Assembly: GCA_934692625.1 (NCBI GenBank)
Contig: CAKUUC010000004.1
Span: 62,001-126,000, forward strand
DNA: 64,000 nt
Reading direction: 5' to 3'
Source: an uncultured Candidatus Melainabacteria bacterium
Lineage (GTDB): Bacteria > Cyanobacteriota > Vampirovibrionia > Gastranaerophilales > Gastranaerophilaceae
Made by a program: the position numbers and the translations under genes. Shown here in pieces: positions 52,508 through 61,147 of this stretch. The first letter of the stretch is position 1. The number at the start of each line of letters is the position of its first letter. The notes below the pieces were generated by a model. It did not search any database. It had not been told where the DNA came from and worked only from the letters and a program-made list of their open reading frames with translations.

Positions 52508-53260
52508 ATGCTAAATCAATTTTCACGAACTGAATTGTTATTGGGTAAAGAAGGAATGGAAAAACTTGCCAATTCGCGAGTTGCTGTGTTTGGAATTGGT
52601 GGTGTTGGTGCCTATGCGGTAGAAGCACTCATTCGTAGTGGACTTGGAACGATTGATATTATTGATGATGACAAGGTTTGTATTACAAATGTCAATAGGC
52701 AACTTTATGCAACCAGAAAAACTGTAGGAAAATATAAGGTTGATGTTGCAAAAGAACGAATTTTGGAAATCAATCCTAATGCGATTGTTAATACTTATCA
52801 AACTTTCTATACTCCACAAACTGAATCTGAATTTGATTTTAGCAAATATGATTATGTGATTGATGCAATAGATACTGTTGTTGGTAAGTTGTCGCTTATT
52901 GAAAAGGCGAAAGCAGCTGGAACTCCTATTATTTGTGCAATGGGGGCTGGAAATAAACTCGACCCGACACGATTTGAAGTTGCTGATATTTCTAAAACTT
53001 CTGTTTGTCCTTTGGCGAGGGTAATACGTACAGAGTTGAGAAAACGAAAAATTAAAGATGTTAAGGTTGTTTATTCTAAAGAACCACCGATTACGCCAAA
53101 AGAAGATATGTCGATAAGTTGTAAGGCGCATTGTGTTTGTCCTCCTGGGACAAGAAAATGTACTGTAAAACATCAAATTCCGGGGAGTACGGCATTTGTT
53201 CCGCCTGTTGTTGGGCTAATAATTGCCGGTGAAGTTATTAAAGATTTGATAAAAGAATAA
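52508..53260 (+). CDS. tcdA: tRNA threonylcarbamoyladenosine dehydratase, ThiF/E1-like
   Basis: 250 residues. RTELLLGKEGMEKL start, nucleotide loop VFGIGGVGAYAVEALIRSG, DDDKVCITNVNRQLYA, DAIDTV and the TcdA-type C-terminal SVCPLARVIRTELRKR and GSTAFVPPVVGLIIAGEVI. It would cyclise t6A to ct6A in tRNAs decoding ANN codons. An extra cysteine cluster (CKAHCVCPPGTRKC) may bind a metal. AAGGAATAA precedes the ATG. Confidence 0.88.
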   Translation: MLNQFSRTELLLGKEGMEKLANSRVAVFGIGGVGAYAVEALIRSGLGTIDIIDDDKVCITNVNRQLYATRKTVGKYKVDVAKERILEINPNAIVNTYQTFYTPQTESEFDFSKYDYVIDAIDTVVGKLSLIEKAKAAGTPIICAMGAGNKLDPTRFEVADISKTSVCPLARVIRTELRKRKIKDVKVVYSKEPPITPKEDMSISCKAHCVCPPGTRKCTVKHQIPGSTAFVPPVVGLIIAGEVIKDLIKE

Positions 53261-53289
53261 TGCATTTTGCACGTAAAAATTTTATATGG

Positions 53290-53892
53290 TTAAGCATTTA
53301 TAATCTTTTGTAAGTTTTTGGCAGGTGCGTATTCCGGTAGAAGTTCTAGGCAAGTATTGAGCGATTTTTGGCATTGCTCGACGTTTTTGTCTTCGTAGTA
53401 TGCGATGTATGCAAGCAAATAGTGTAATTCCGGATCTTGGTAGAATTTATCCTTTGCTCGGCGCAGGAAGAATTTTGCAGCCGGTATAAATCCGTTTGCC
53501 CAGAAAACTCGTCCGATAAATTTGTAACATTCAGGATTGTAATATGCCATATAATCTGCGTATTTGATTATGTTTTCAATATAATTTCCTTTGCAATAAA
53601 GTAAGAAAATATTCAAATCCAGTTCTAAAAAGTTTCTTATTTGAAAATATGTTGGTGAAGATTTTATTTCACCGGTTATCATTTGCAAAAGAAAAAGTCC
53701 CCAACATGCACGATTATCTTCATTTTTTGCCTTGTTGAAGAATTCTTCCGCTTTATTCAATTCGTCAAGCACAATACAACAATATCCACTTTCAGTATAG
53801 TAATTGTGACTTTCAAAGTATGCTTTACAACCTTTTATGCGCCCAGATAGAAAATCATTTTTTACTTGTTCATATTCATTAGTTGAGTTCAT
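53290..53892 (-). CDS. TPR-like small protein
   Basis: 200 residues built of helical pairs (YYTESGYCCIVLDELNKAEEFFNKAK, FWANGFIPAAKFFLRRAKD, HYLLAYIAYYEDKNVEQC) consistent with tetratricopeptide-like repeats. No signal peptide. It starts 20 bases after the exported protein gene on the same strand, so they are likely co-transcribed and may act together. Confidence 0.7.
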   Translation of the reverse strand: MNSTNEYEQVKNDFLSGRIKGCKAYFESHNYYTESGYCCIVLDELNKAEEFFNKAKNEDNRACWGLFLLQMITGEIKSSPTYFQIRNFLELDLNIFLLYCKGNYIENIIKYADYMAYYNPECYKFIGRVFWANGFIPAAKFFLRRAKDKFYQDPELHYLLAYIAYYEDKNVEQCQKSLNTCLELLPEYAPAKNLQKIINA

Positions 53893-53912
53893 AAAGGTTT
53901 CAGCCCTCTATT

Positions 53913-55232
53913 TTATAGAGTTAGGTCACTCATCATTGATTGCATCATCAATGCTTGAATTACTTCAGGAGATAACTTTTTGTTACCTTGTTCTGTTACA
54001 TAAGGAAGTAAATCTGTGATATCGCCTTCTCCATTTGCTTTTGTGCCAAATAGTTTGTTTAATTCCTCAATTTCTTGTTTTTGTCTGATATATTCAGGAT
54101 CTTTTTCAAGTTTGTCCATTTCAGAATCTGAAGAATTGCCATAAGCTAAGTTAACTGAGTCTAAACTGCTCATATCAATAGGTACAGCCTTACCGGTTTC
54201 TTTTCCTTCTTCTTCAACTTCTGCATTCATTCTCTTTTGAATTGTTCTCAATTGAATTTGTTTGTATTCTTCATTGAATTTTGGTGACAAACCGTTTCCG
54301 TACGGTGCATTGATAAATTGGTCAAGTTCAGCATCTTGAGTTCCAAATGGAAGATTTAATGGTTTTTCTGCTGAACCATTGCCGTTTGTTCCACTTTGGA
54401 TTGCTGGAACAATATTGTTTTGCAACTTCTTCATATTTCTGTTGATTAAAGTGTTCGGATCAATTGGAACTAAGTCGCTTGGTGCTATTGAATCTGCGAT
54501 GTGAGCGTTTGGATAAACAAGTTCCGGAACATTTACGTTAGGGAAGCATTTATCTGTGTCATTACTACCCATTACACAGTTACGACCGTTTGTTGCATAT
54601 TTTACAATCATTGGACAATCGTGTAATGAAATAACTTTTTCATAGGCTCTCACTGCATTGTCTTTTTGTCCGCATTTTGTGTAGCACATTGCCAAATAAT
54701 AATATGCCATTGTTTTTTGTTCATTTGTCAATGATGAAAAGTTTCTATGATTTACCAATGAAATTGATTCTTGAAGAGCACCGGCAAAGTTGCTTCTATG
54801 ATATTTCTCACGAATGCCATTAAGAGAAGGATTTGCATAGAAAGAAATTTCGGATTTCCATGGATCAGGATTTTTTAGGTCAGAAAATACTCTACGAGAG
54901 GATTCTCTAAGTGCTTTGTTTCTTGGACCTACCATTTCTCCACTATTAACCGAATTTAATACTGTATCTATGTTCTGATTTTTCTTGACAAGTTCTTCTT
55001 CTTGTTTTTTCTCTTCTTCTGACAGATTGTTGTTTGTAGTTCCAGGGCGCATTGAATTATTATAAAAATCTCCGGTTGCACGTTCTCTATCTTGGTTAGA
55101 TGAAGAACTTGTGCCCATAACATCGTCATACAAATTGTATTTTTCTAACGGGCTTGTACTTGCAAATGAAGTGGTGCAAAATACGTTCAATACTACCGCA
55201 GTTGCTAATAATAATCCAAACTTCTTTTTCAT
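53913..55232 (-). CDS. Exported protein with a TPR-like segment
   Basis: 439 residues. Signal peptide (KKKFGLLLATAVVLNVFCTTSFAS, cleavage after AS). A low-complexity Asn/Ser region, one helical TPR-like unit at about 170-200 (TMAYYYLAMCYTKCGQKDNAVRAYEKV), two cysteines in CVMGSNDTDKC, then a Pro/Asn-rich and acidic tail. No family recognised; probably periplasmic. First gene of a pair with 53290-53892. Confidence 0.7.
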   Translation of the reverse strand: MKKKFGLLLATAVVLNVFCTTSFASTSPLEKYNLYDDVMGTSSSSNQDRERATGDFYNNSMRPGTTNNNLSEEEKKQEEELVKKNQNIDTVLNSVNSGEMVGPRNKALRESSRRVFSDLKNPDPWKSEISFYANPSLNGIREKYHRSNFAGALQESISLVNHRNFSSLTNEQKTMAYYYLAMCYTKCGQKDNAVRAYEKVISLHDCPMIVKYATNGRNCVMGSNDTDKCFPNVNVPELVYPNAHIADSIAPSDLVPIDPNTLINRNMKKLQNNIVPAIQSGTNGNGSAEKPLNLPFGTQDAELDQFINAPYGNGLSPKFNEEYKQIQLRTIQKRMNAEVEEEGKETGKAVPIDMSSLDSVNLAYGNSSDSEMDKLEKDPEYIRQKQEIEELNKLFGTKANGEGDITDLLPYVTEQGNKKLSPEVIQALMMQSMMSDLTL

Positions 55233-55331
55233 TATATTAAATCCTCTTTTATATTCTTTGAATAATATCCGTTTCTCTACGTTATTATATGATAATTTCC
55301 ATATTCATACATAGTACAAACGGAGGATATT

Positions 55332-55895
55332 TCAATTTCTTTGAGCAAATTTGCATCCGCAATAGTTTTGTCTGTATAAATTCAAGGATTTTGAAATTTG
55401 GTTAGTCTTTAAAAAACCGTCTTGTTTTCTGAAATTTGTTGATAAATATTTAAGTGAATATTTTTCTGCGATTGCGTTTCCGATTTGTGTTAATTTTTCA
55501 TAATTTTTATGCGGACTAATTACCATCGAGGTCGTAAATTCAGGTATCCCTAATTCTTTAGCGAGTTCTGCAGTTTTGGTTAGACGTAATTCAAAACATT
55601 TATCACATCTTGCACCTTTTTCAGGTTCTTGTTCTAAGCCTTTTACATATTCGTAATATTCTGATGGGGTGTAATCACCAATTATTAACTCTACATCAAA
55701 GTGTTTGCATAATATCTTTTCCGCTTCTAAACGTTTTTGGTATTCAGTATCTGGGAAGATGTTAGGATTGTAAAAGTAGACAATAACCGAATACCCCATA
55801 TCTTTGAGTAAAGATATGGGATATCCTGAACATATTGCACAACAGGCATGTAATAATATTTTTTTAGAAGAATTTATGTTTTGCAATTCCGCCAT
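55332..55895 (-). CDS. queH: Epoxyqueuosine reductase, QueH type
   Basis: 187 residues. The HACCAICSGYPISLLKDMGY start, YFYNPNIFPDTEY, EKGARCDKCFELRL and the C-terminal NYCGCKFA carry the cysteines that bind the Fe-S cluster and second iron in QueH (DUF208). Last step of queuosine synthesis in tRNA. It overlaps the upstream VKOR gene by 32 bases, so the two are translationally linked, which is an unexpected pairing. Confidence 0.92.
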   Translation of the reverse strand: MAELQNINSSKKILLHACCAICSGYPISLLKDMGYSVIVYFYNPNIFPDTEYQKRLEAEKILCKHFDVELIIGDYTPSEYYEYVKGLEQEPEKGARCDKCFELRLTKTAELAKELGIPEFTTSMVISPHKNYEKLTQIGNAIAEKYSLKYLSTNFRKQDGFLKTNQISKSLNLYRQNYCGCKFAQRN

Positions 55896-57096
55896 TATTT
55901 TTTACCATTTCTTTTAATGCCGGATATCCGCCACGTGGAATACCCATGCTAATTTCGTCACCAATAATCATAATTGGTGTTCCCAGTTGGTCTTTGTCCA
56001 CTGCAAATTTGATATCTTTTTGGATTTTATCTTCAATTGCTTGGCTATGTGCATCTATTTGAAGTTTTTCCATATCAAGTCCAAATCCTGAATTTGCAAG
56101 GAGTTCGATAATTGCTTCTTCTGTTTCAGGTTTCTTTTCAAAGAATAATGAATTAACTTCCCAGAATTTTCCTTGCTCGTAAGCTGCTTCTGCGTATCTT
56201 GCCATATTACAAGAACCGATATGGAACGGTTGTGATAAGTATTTGTTACACTCTTGGTCTAACGGCAAACTGTGGTGTTCAATTCGTATGTTATCAAATT
56301 CTGTTGTCATTTTATGAATCATCATGTTGAAAATGTTACACATTGGACACATATAATCTGAGTAAACTTTAACTACGATTGCATCTTTTGCATCAGTTCC
56401 CAACAGATTACCTTTTACGGCATATTTATTGGTTTTTGCGTCAAGAAATTCACCTATTGCACGTTGAGTTTTTAGTGACGGTGAGAAAGTTGCACTAGTG
56501 AAAGTCCAGCCTAAAAATCCACAAGCACAAAGCATTACAATAATAAATGTAACTCTATAAGGAATTGGTTTTAGTGCATCAACAAAATCTTTCCAACTTT
56601 GTTTGATTGCACCGATAAATCCGCCTTCGATGCCTTTTACTGCAATAAGTCCGATTGCCAAATCCAAACAGTATGTGATTGCACACATTATACAAATTTT
56701 GTGAATTCCAAATAAGCTTACGCACAATAGTATCATTGAGATTGTAAATGCGATTAAGCCTAATGATGCGATATAATGAAATTTGTTTTTAAATACTTCT
56801 AAAAACTTTAAAAATGGGATTTTCTTTAAAAAATCTACACTTAAAAGCATAGTAATGAATGAATATAAGAATAAACCCCAATATGCAAGTGGAACTCCTA
56901 AAAATTGGGATTCTGTTGTTCTCGCAACTCCATCGCAATCAATCAGTTCGCTAACGGAGCAAAAACTTGGCATTGCGTATCTGTTAAAATTTGCTTGGTA
57001 ATAAATAAAGGCTAAGTCAATTGTTACCAATACGCCGATTAAAACAAGTATACCGATGGATATAGTTTTTTGTCGTTGTAATTTATCTTCTTCCAT
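55864..57096 (-). CDS. VKOR domain fused to a DsbA-like thioredoxin
   Basis: 410 residues. The VKOR half has about five membrane segments with loop cysteines (FCSVSELIDCDGVA, GVPLAYWG) and the quinone-side pair CIMC. After one more membrane segment (about 185-205) the outward thioredoxin domain starts near 225. It has active site CPMC, GTPIMII with the cis-proline, and an extra cysteine pair. It makes disulfides in exported proteins and passes electrons to quinone; VKOR fusions are frequent in Cyanobacteria. Pilins here carry a C-terminal cysteine pair and are plausible clients (inference). Confidence 0.9.
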   Translation of the reverse strand: MEEDKLQRQKTISIGILVLIGVLVTIDLAFIYYQANFNRYAMPSFCSVSELIDCDGVARTTESQFLGVPLAYWGLFLYSFITMLLSVDFLKKIPFLKFLEVFKNKFHYIASLGLIAFTISMILLCVSLFGIHKICIMCAITYCLDLAIGLIAVKGIEGGFIGAIKQSWKDFVDALKPIPYRVTFIIVMLCACGFLGWTFTSATFSPSLKTQRAIGEFLDAKTNKYAVKGNLLGTDAKDAIVVKVYSDYMCPMCNIFNMMIHKMTTEFDNIRIEHHSLPLDQECNKYLSQPFHIGSCNMARYAEAAYEQGKFWEVNSLFFEKKPETEEAIIELLANSGFGLDMEKLQIDAHSQAIEDKIQKDIKFAVDKDQLGTPIMIIGDEISMGIPRGGYPALKEMVKNNGGIAKHKFF

Positions 57097-57229
57097 AATA
57101 ATTCCCTTTCTTATTCTTCTAAATCTATATTATATTTTTAACGAAAATTAATCAACCAACTTAACAACTAAATTACTTGAAGAAAATGCGAATTAATGCT
57201 ATTATGCAATGTGCTTAAGGAAGAAAAAA

Positions 57230-57952
57230 GTGAATAGAAAGAATTATAAACATTTTATAGACGAATTATTAAGATTTCCGGATTGGGTAAAATCTTTAGT
57301 TAGTTCTGAATTACGCCAAAAATCTGACAATTCAGATGAGTCAGTGTATTCATTTACACAATACAGACCGACTTTGACATTTAAGGGTAGTTGTGAACTT
57401 AAATTGAAGAATACCGGATTTGATGTGAATGTTTATAATATTCTTGACTTGGTTTCGAAAGATTACAGTATCGCAGAAATTTCTCTTGATACATATTTAA
57501 CATTGGAAGAAATCGCTGCGTATTTTTTGATGTGCGTTACAGAAAGATATCTTGAAAAGCCCGAAAATTCCCAAATCTTGTCAGTTGCTAATTTTCTGTC
57601 AGGCAAATATAAAATTGGTGAATATCTTGTAAGTACAAAAGTGATATCAGAAAAACAATTATCTCAAGCAATTGAAATTGACCTTAATTCTAAAAATAAT
57701 CGTAAATTTGGACAAATTTTGATTGACTTAGGCTTTGTGAAAGATGAAGATTTAAAATCTATAATCTCACTCAAAGAAGACTCAAAGAAAAGATTTATTT
57801 TAGATTATCACGAAGTGCCGAAAAGTGAGATTGCATACGCAAATATGGCAGATGAATACAAAAAGAAAATTGAAGATTTGCAAGCAGAAAATAAAAAACT
57901 GAAAGCAAAATTAAATCAATTATTATCAATGGTGAAAACAAATGAATATTGA
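57230..57952 (+). CDS. MshEN/GspE-N-like domain protein
   Basis: 240 residues from a GTG with AAGGAAG at suitable spacing. The middle part (about 130-180), GEYLVSTKVISEKQLSQAIEID...FGQILIDLGFVKDEDLKSII, matches the type II secretion/type IV pilus ATPase N-terminal domain, which in MshE binds c-di-GMP. No ATPase domain follows; the end is a coiled coil (YKKKIEDLQAENKKLKAKLNQ). It may be a regulator linked to pili. Overlaps the asparaginase gene by 11 bases. Confidence 0.7.
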   Translation: MNRKNYKHFIDELLRFPDWVKSLVSSELRQKSDNSDESVYSFTQYRPTLTFKGSCELKLKNTGFDVNVYNILDLVSKDYSIAEISLDTYLTLEEIAAYFLMCVTERYLEKPENSQILSVANFLSGKYKIGEYLVSTKVISEKQLSQAIEIDLNSKNNRKFGQILIDLGFVKDEDLKSIISLKEDSKKRFILDYHEVPKSEIAYANMADEYKKKIEDLQAENKKLKAKLNQLLSMVKTNEY

Positions 57953-58901
57953 AATGAATACAGAACCTGCAAAGTTAGTTATTTTCAATCGTGATGGATT
58001 GATTGAGCGTGAACATTTTGGATATGTTGTTCGATGTGACAGCCAAAGAGTGCTTGAAAAAATCGGCGAAGACAAGCGTTATCCGTTTTTTATGAGGTCA
58101 TGTGCAAAGCCGTTACAAGCATCTTTAATAATAGATTATGAACTTGATAAAAAGTTTGATATGACAGAAGAAGAGATTGCAGTTTGCTGTGCCTCTCATG
58201 CCGGTGAAAAAGTTCATGTTGATTTGGTTCGTAATTTATTGAAAAAGTTTGATATAAGTGAAGATAAGTTGAAATGCGGAATTCACGAACCTATTTCTCC
58301 ATCTGCACATGATGAGTTGGTTAAGACAGGAGTTTCTCCGACATCTGTACATAACAACTGTTCAGGAAAGCATGCAATGATGCTCGGTTTGTGTAAATTG
58401 AACGATTGGGATATGGATAATTATGACAATCCAAATCACCCTTTGCAAAAGGAAATTCAACGCAAAATATATGAACTGTGTGCTGTCAAAAATGAATATC
58501 CGACAACAAAAGACGGGTGTGGGGTTCCAATATTTTCAATGCCGTTAGAAAACATGGTAAAAGGTTATTTGAATTTGTTTATGAATGAAAAATATTCAAA
58601 AATTAAAAATGCCTTTTTAAATAACGCTTATATTATCGGTGGCGAAAATCGTACTGATACAATGATAATTGCTAATTCTGAAAATTTGATTGCAAAAGTT
58701 GGTGCTGAAGGTTTGTGTGTTGTTGTCAATACAAAAATCGGCGAAGGATTTATTGTTAAAATTTGCGATTCTGATATGCGAGCAAGAGAATTTGTTGCAA
58801 TTGATTTGATTAACAATTTGAACTGGGCAAAAATAGACTTGTCACACGATATCACAACAAATCACGGTGATGTCATTGGTAGGGTTATTACGCAGTTATA
58901 A
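57942..58901 (+). CDS. L-asparaginase, Rhizobium etli type (class 3)
   Basis: 319 residues. Family motifs: FMRSCAKPLQA, CCASHAGEKVHVD, HNNCSGKHAMMLGLC and TKDGCGVPIFSMPL. These belong to the serine-hydrolase-like asparaginase II family (PF06089), distinct from the EcAII type. It hydrolyses asparagine to aspartate and ammonia, probably in the cytoplasm because no signal peptide is present. Coupled by overlap to the MshEN-like gene. Confidence 0.88.
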   Translation: MNIEMNTEPAKLVIFNRDGLIEREHFGYVVRCDSQRVLEKIGEDKRYPFFMRSCAKPLQASLIIDYELDKKFDMTEEEIAVCCASHAGEKVHVDLVRNLLKKFDISEDKLKCGIHEPISPSAHDELVKTGVSPTSVHNNCSGKHAMMLGLCKLNDWDMDNYDNPNHPLQKEIQRKIYELCAVKNEYPTTKDGCGVPIFSMPLENMVKGYLNLFMNEKYSKIKNAFLNNAYIIGGENRTDTMIIANSENLIAKVGAEGLCVVVNTKIGEGFIVKICDSDMRAREFVAIDLINNLNWAKIDLSHDITTNHGDVIGRVITQL

Positions 58902-59214
58902 GTTTTAATTTAATTCTGTTGCCGAAATATCCTTGAATATCTTTATTATAGCCGGCAATTTGATTAGCAAAGTTTAAATTTTGGGCTTTACATTCTGCTC
59001 TTAAAAGTTCGATACCGTGGTTATATACATTTTGTGCAGTATTTTTGTTAGTTTGTGGAATATTTTTGCCATACATTTTGGTAGCAGTTGCGATATCGAA
59101 AAGTCGTCTTTTGCTCAACCCGCTCATTTCTTTTTGAGTTTTGATTGATTTGTTAAAAGTCAACTTATTGACTGCGGCTTCCCATTTACCGGTTTTTAAG
59201 CAGGCATACTACAC
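58888..59214 (-). pseudogene. Small gene with a probable frameshift at its start
   Basis: The downstream 91-residue frame (from a TTG at 59163) has no ribosome site, but the same frame continues upstream for 16 more codons (YACLKTGKWEAAVNK). Just there, AAGGAG and a well-spaced ATG exist in a different frame and read only M-P-A-stop. One extra base after the ATG would give MACLKTGKWEAAVNKLTFNK and a normal gene of about 107 residues. Either a real mutation, a sequence error, or the TTG start is used. No family recognised. It overlaps the asparaginase stop region by 14 bases. Confidence 0.55.
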
Positions 59215-59235
59215 ACTCCTTATTTAATCCTTCAC

Positions 59236-59268
59236 AAAAAGATTAACGGCAGTAAGTCGTTAATCTTT
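59236..59268 (-). terminator. Intrinsic terminator of upp
   Basis: 11-bp stem AAAGATTAACG / CGTTAATCTTT; on the minus strand it is followed by a T-run. 42 bases past the upp stop. Confidence 0.82.
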
Positions 59269-59310
59269 AATAATGATAAATTTTTATGTTATATTTCTTA
59301 ACTTTAAGAG

Positions 59311-59961
59311 TTATGTGTTGAAAATTCTGTCGCCCGCATCGCCCATTCCAGGGACAATATAACCCTTTTCGTTCAAGTGATCATCAATTGCTGCAGTTAT
59401 AATTTCAATATCAGGGTAATGTTTTTGGATATTTTCTAACCCTTCAGGGGCGGCGATAATGCAAATACATTTGATATTCTTGATAGGAATACCTTTTTGA
59501 GCGTACAAATCAATAGCAGCAAGCAGAGAATTCCCAGTTGCAAGCATTGGGTCAGTAATATAGATGTAGAATTTTTCAGGATTGGGCGCTTCCATTGGCA
59601 CTTTGTTATAGTACCAAACAGGTTTTAATGTTTTTTCATCTCTGTACATTCCGATATGGCGAATTGTTGCTTGCGGTAAAATATCAATTGCTTCATCTGT
59701 GAAAATCAAACCGGCTCTCAATATTGGCGAAATTATTAAATTTATGTCAGGCGCTACAGTTTTCGCTTTGAAGGTTGTTAAAGGAGTTGTAACCTCTTTT
59801 TCTACAAGTGGTAAGTTTTTTGCTGCTTCATACAATAAGCAACGTGTAATTTTTCGTGTTGCGATACGTACGCCTTGGCTATCTGTATTTTTATCACGCA
59901 TTGTGCATAAGTTTAATAAAACTACAGGATTATTTATAACCCTAATCTTACTCATATCCAT
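59311..59961 (-). CDS. upp: Uracil phosphoribosyltransferase
   Basis: 216 residues. PRPP-binding YITDPMLATGNSLLAAIDLY, ISPILRAGLIF, RHIGMYRDEKTL and the C-terminal uracil-binding GYIVPGMGDAGDRIFNT. Salvages uracil to UMP. It starts three bases after the MlaD-like gene, so they share a transcript, although their roles are unrelated. Confidence 0.95.
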   Translation of the reverse strand: MDMSKIRVINNPVVLLNLCTMRDKNTDSQGVRIATRKITRCLLYEAAKNLPLVEKEVTTPLTTFKAKTVAPDINLIISPILRAGLIFTDEAIDILPQATIRHIGMYRDEKTLKPVWYYNKVPMEAPNPEKFYIYITDPMLATGNSLLAAIDLYAQKGIPIKNIKCICIIAAPEGLENIQKHYPDIEIITAAIDDHLNEKGYIVPGMGDAGDRIFNT

Positions 59962-59964
59962 AAC

Positions 59965-60627
59965 TTACTCCTCTCCACCGGATTCTTTTTCTTTTGGTTC
60001 CGGTGCTTGCAAATGTTTTGTAAATTTTTGTTTTGTGTTCATTATCCAATCAATAGATTTATCGAGTTTTAAAAGATTATCCATTGGAACAACCGGTGTT
60101 ATAACATTTTCAGGAATTTCAAATTCTGCTGGATCTTTTACAAGTTGGTTTGATGCATAACCTACAGTTGTGAATATTGAGTCCAAATCTCTGAAAATGT
60201 CATCAAACAAGCCCATTACCTTGTTTAATCGGGTTGGTTCTTTGACCGCAATTATTTTGTCTGTAACATTGTCTTTACTTGGTGGATAGATTTCTAAGGC
60301 TTTTGAACCCCCGAGCCCTGAAAATTCAACCGTAGCAATTGAACCAATCGGCAAAACTAAATCTTTTTGAGTAATAACAAATCTTATATAAACTTCATTA
60401 GATATTATTTGGATTTGTTTGATATAACCTATTTGAACTCCTAGAAATTTGACCGGTGAACCTACAATCAAACCATCAACATCACTCATAAAAATTTGAT
60501 AGTGTTTGAATTGTTTTTGAGATTGTTGGTGATGATATCTTATGCCAAAAACGAGCATTGCAACTATGACAAGCCATATTCCAAATTCAACCCACGCATA
60601 TACTCTAATATTGGTATTTTTTTTCAT
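59965..60627 (-). CDS. MlaD-like MCE-domain protein
   Basis: 220 residues from MKKNTNIRV. One N-terminal membrane segment (about 14-32), then the MCE domain with DVDGLIVGSPVKFLGVQIGYI and VEFSGLGGSKALEIYPP, then a helical tail. Such proteins are the substrate-binding part of lipid transport (Mla-type) systems between membranes; the ABC partners are not in this window. The ATG is six bases after a perfect TATAAT, so leaderless translation is likely. Confidence 0.85.
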   Translation of the reverse strand: MKKNTNIRVYAWVEFGIWLVIVAMLVFGIRYHHQQSQKQFKHYQIFMSDVDGLIVGSPVKFLGVQIGYIKQIQIISNEVYIRFVITQKDLVLPIGSIATVEFSGLGGSKALEIYPPSKDNVTDKIIAVKEPTRLNKVMGLFDDIFRDLDSIFTTVGYASNQLVKDPAEFEIPENVITPVVPMDNLLKLDKSIDWIMNTKQKFTKHLQAPEPKEKESGGEE

Positions 60628-60633
60628 ACTTTT

Positions 60634-60639
60634 ATTATA
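60634..60639 (-). promoter_or_regulatory. -10 box giving a probably leaderless MlaD-like mRNA
   Basis: TATAAT on the minus strand with six bases before the ATG at 60627. No Shine-Dalgarno. Same geometry as holA. Confidence 0.5.
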
Positions 60640-60694
60640 CACAAAATTTTTGTATAATATAATTGTAAAATTTTATTTAATGTATTTTGAGTAA

Positions 60695-61147
60695 ATGAAA
60701 ATATTAGACATTGTTAAATCAATAATATATGAATGTTTATCGTATTTTGTTCCTGAAAAACTATCTTATGAAATTACAGGGAAATGCAAAAAATGCGGCA
60801 AATGTTGTAATTATATGTATAGCGTTGATACGTATACGGAAGATGAATTCAAATTTATGCAAAAACTTTTTCCGACTTATAAAAGGTTTTACATAAAGGG
60901 AAAAGACGAGTTTGGTAATTTGATTTTTGCATGTAAATTGGTAACACCTGAAGGTTTGTGCTCAGATTACAAACACAGACCTAGAATGTGTAGAAAATAT
61001 CCGGTAAAAAGAATTCCATATCCTGCAAAACTCCATGAGGGCTGTGGCTATACAGTAAATATCAAAAAATTTGACGACTATTTACCATCAAAATCACTTG
61101 ATGAGAATGAAACTGCTCCCGATAATCATAATAAGGACGCCGAGTAA
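60695..61147 (+). CDS. YkgJ-family cysteine-cluster protein
   Basis: 150 residues. CKKCGKCCNYM (C-x2-C-x2-CC) near residue 30, then CKLVTPEGLCSDYKHRPRMCRKYPV and HEGCGY supply further cysteines, the YkgJ/Fe-S-like pattern (zinc or iron-sulfur binding). Function of the family is unclear. Divergent from the MlaD-like gene; its 3' end overlaps the convergent EamA gene by 54 bases. Confidence 0.85.
   Translation: MKILDIVKSIIYECLSYFVPEKLSYEITGKCKKCGKCCNYMYSVDTYTEDEFKFMQKLFPTYKRFYIKGKDEFGNLIFACKLVTPEGLCSDYKHRPRMCRKYPVKRIPYPAKLHEGCGYTVNIKKFDDYLPSKSLDENETAPDNHNKDAE

Noticed and set aside
52538..53176. 212-codon frame on the minus strand
   Set aside because: Antisense shadow of tcdA, low-complexity Asn/Ser/Phe composition.
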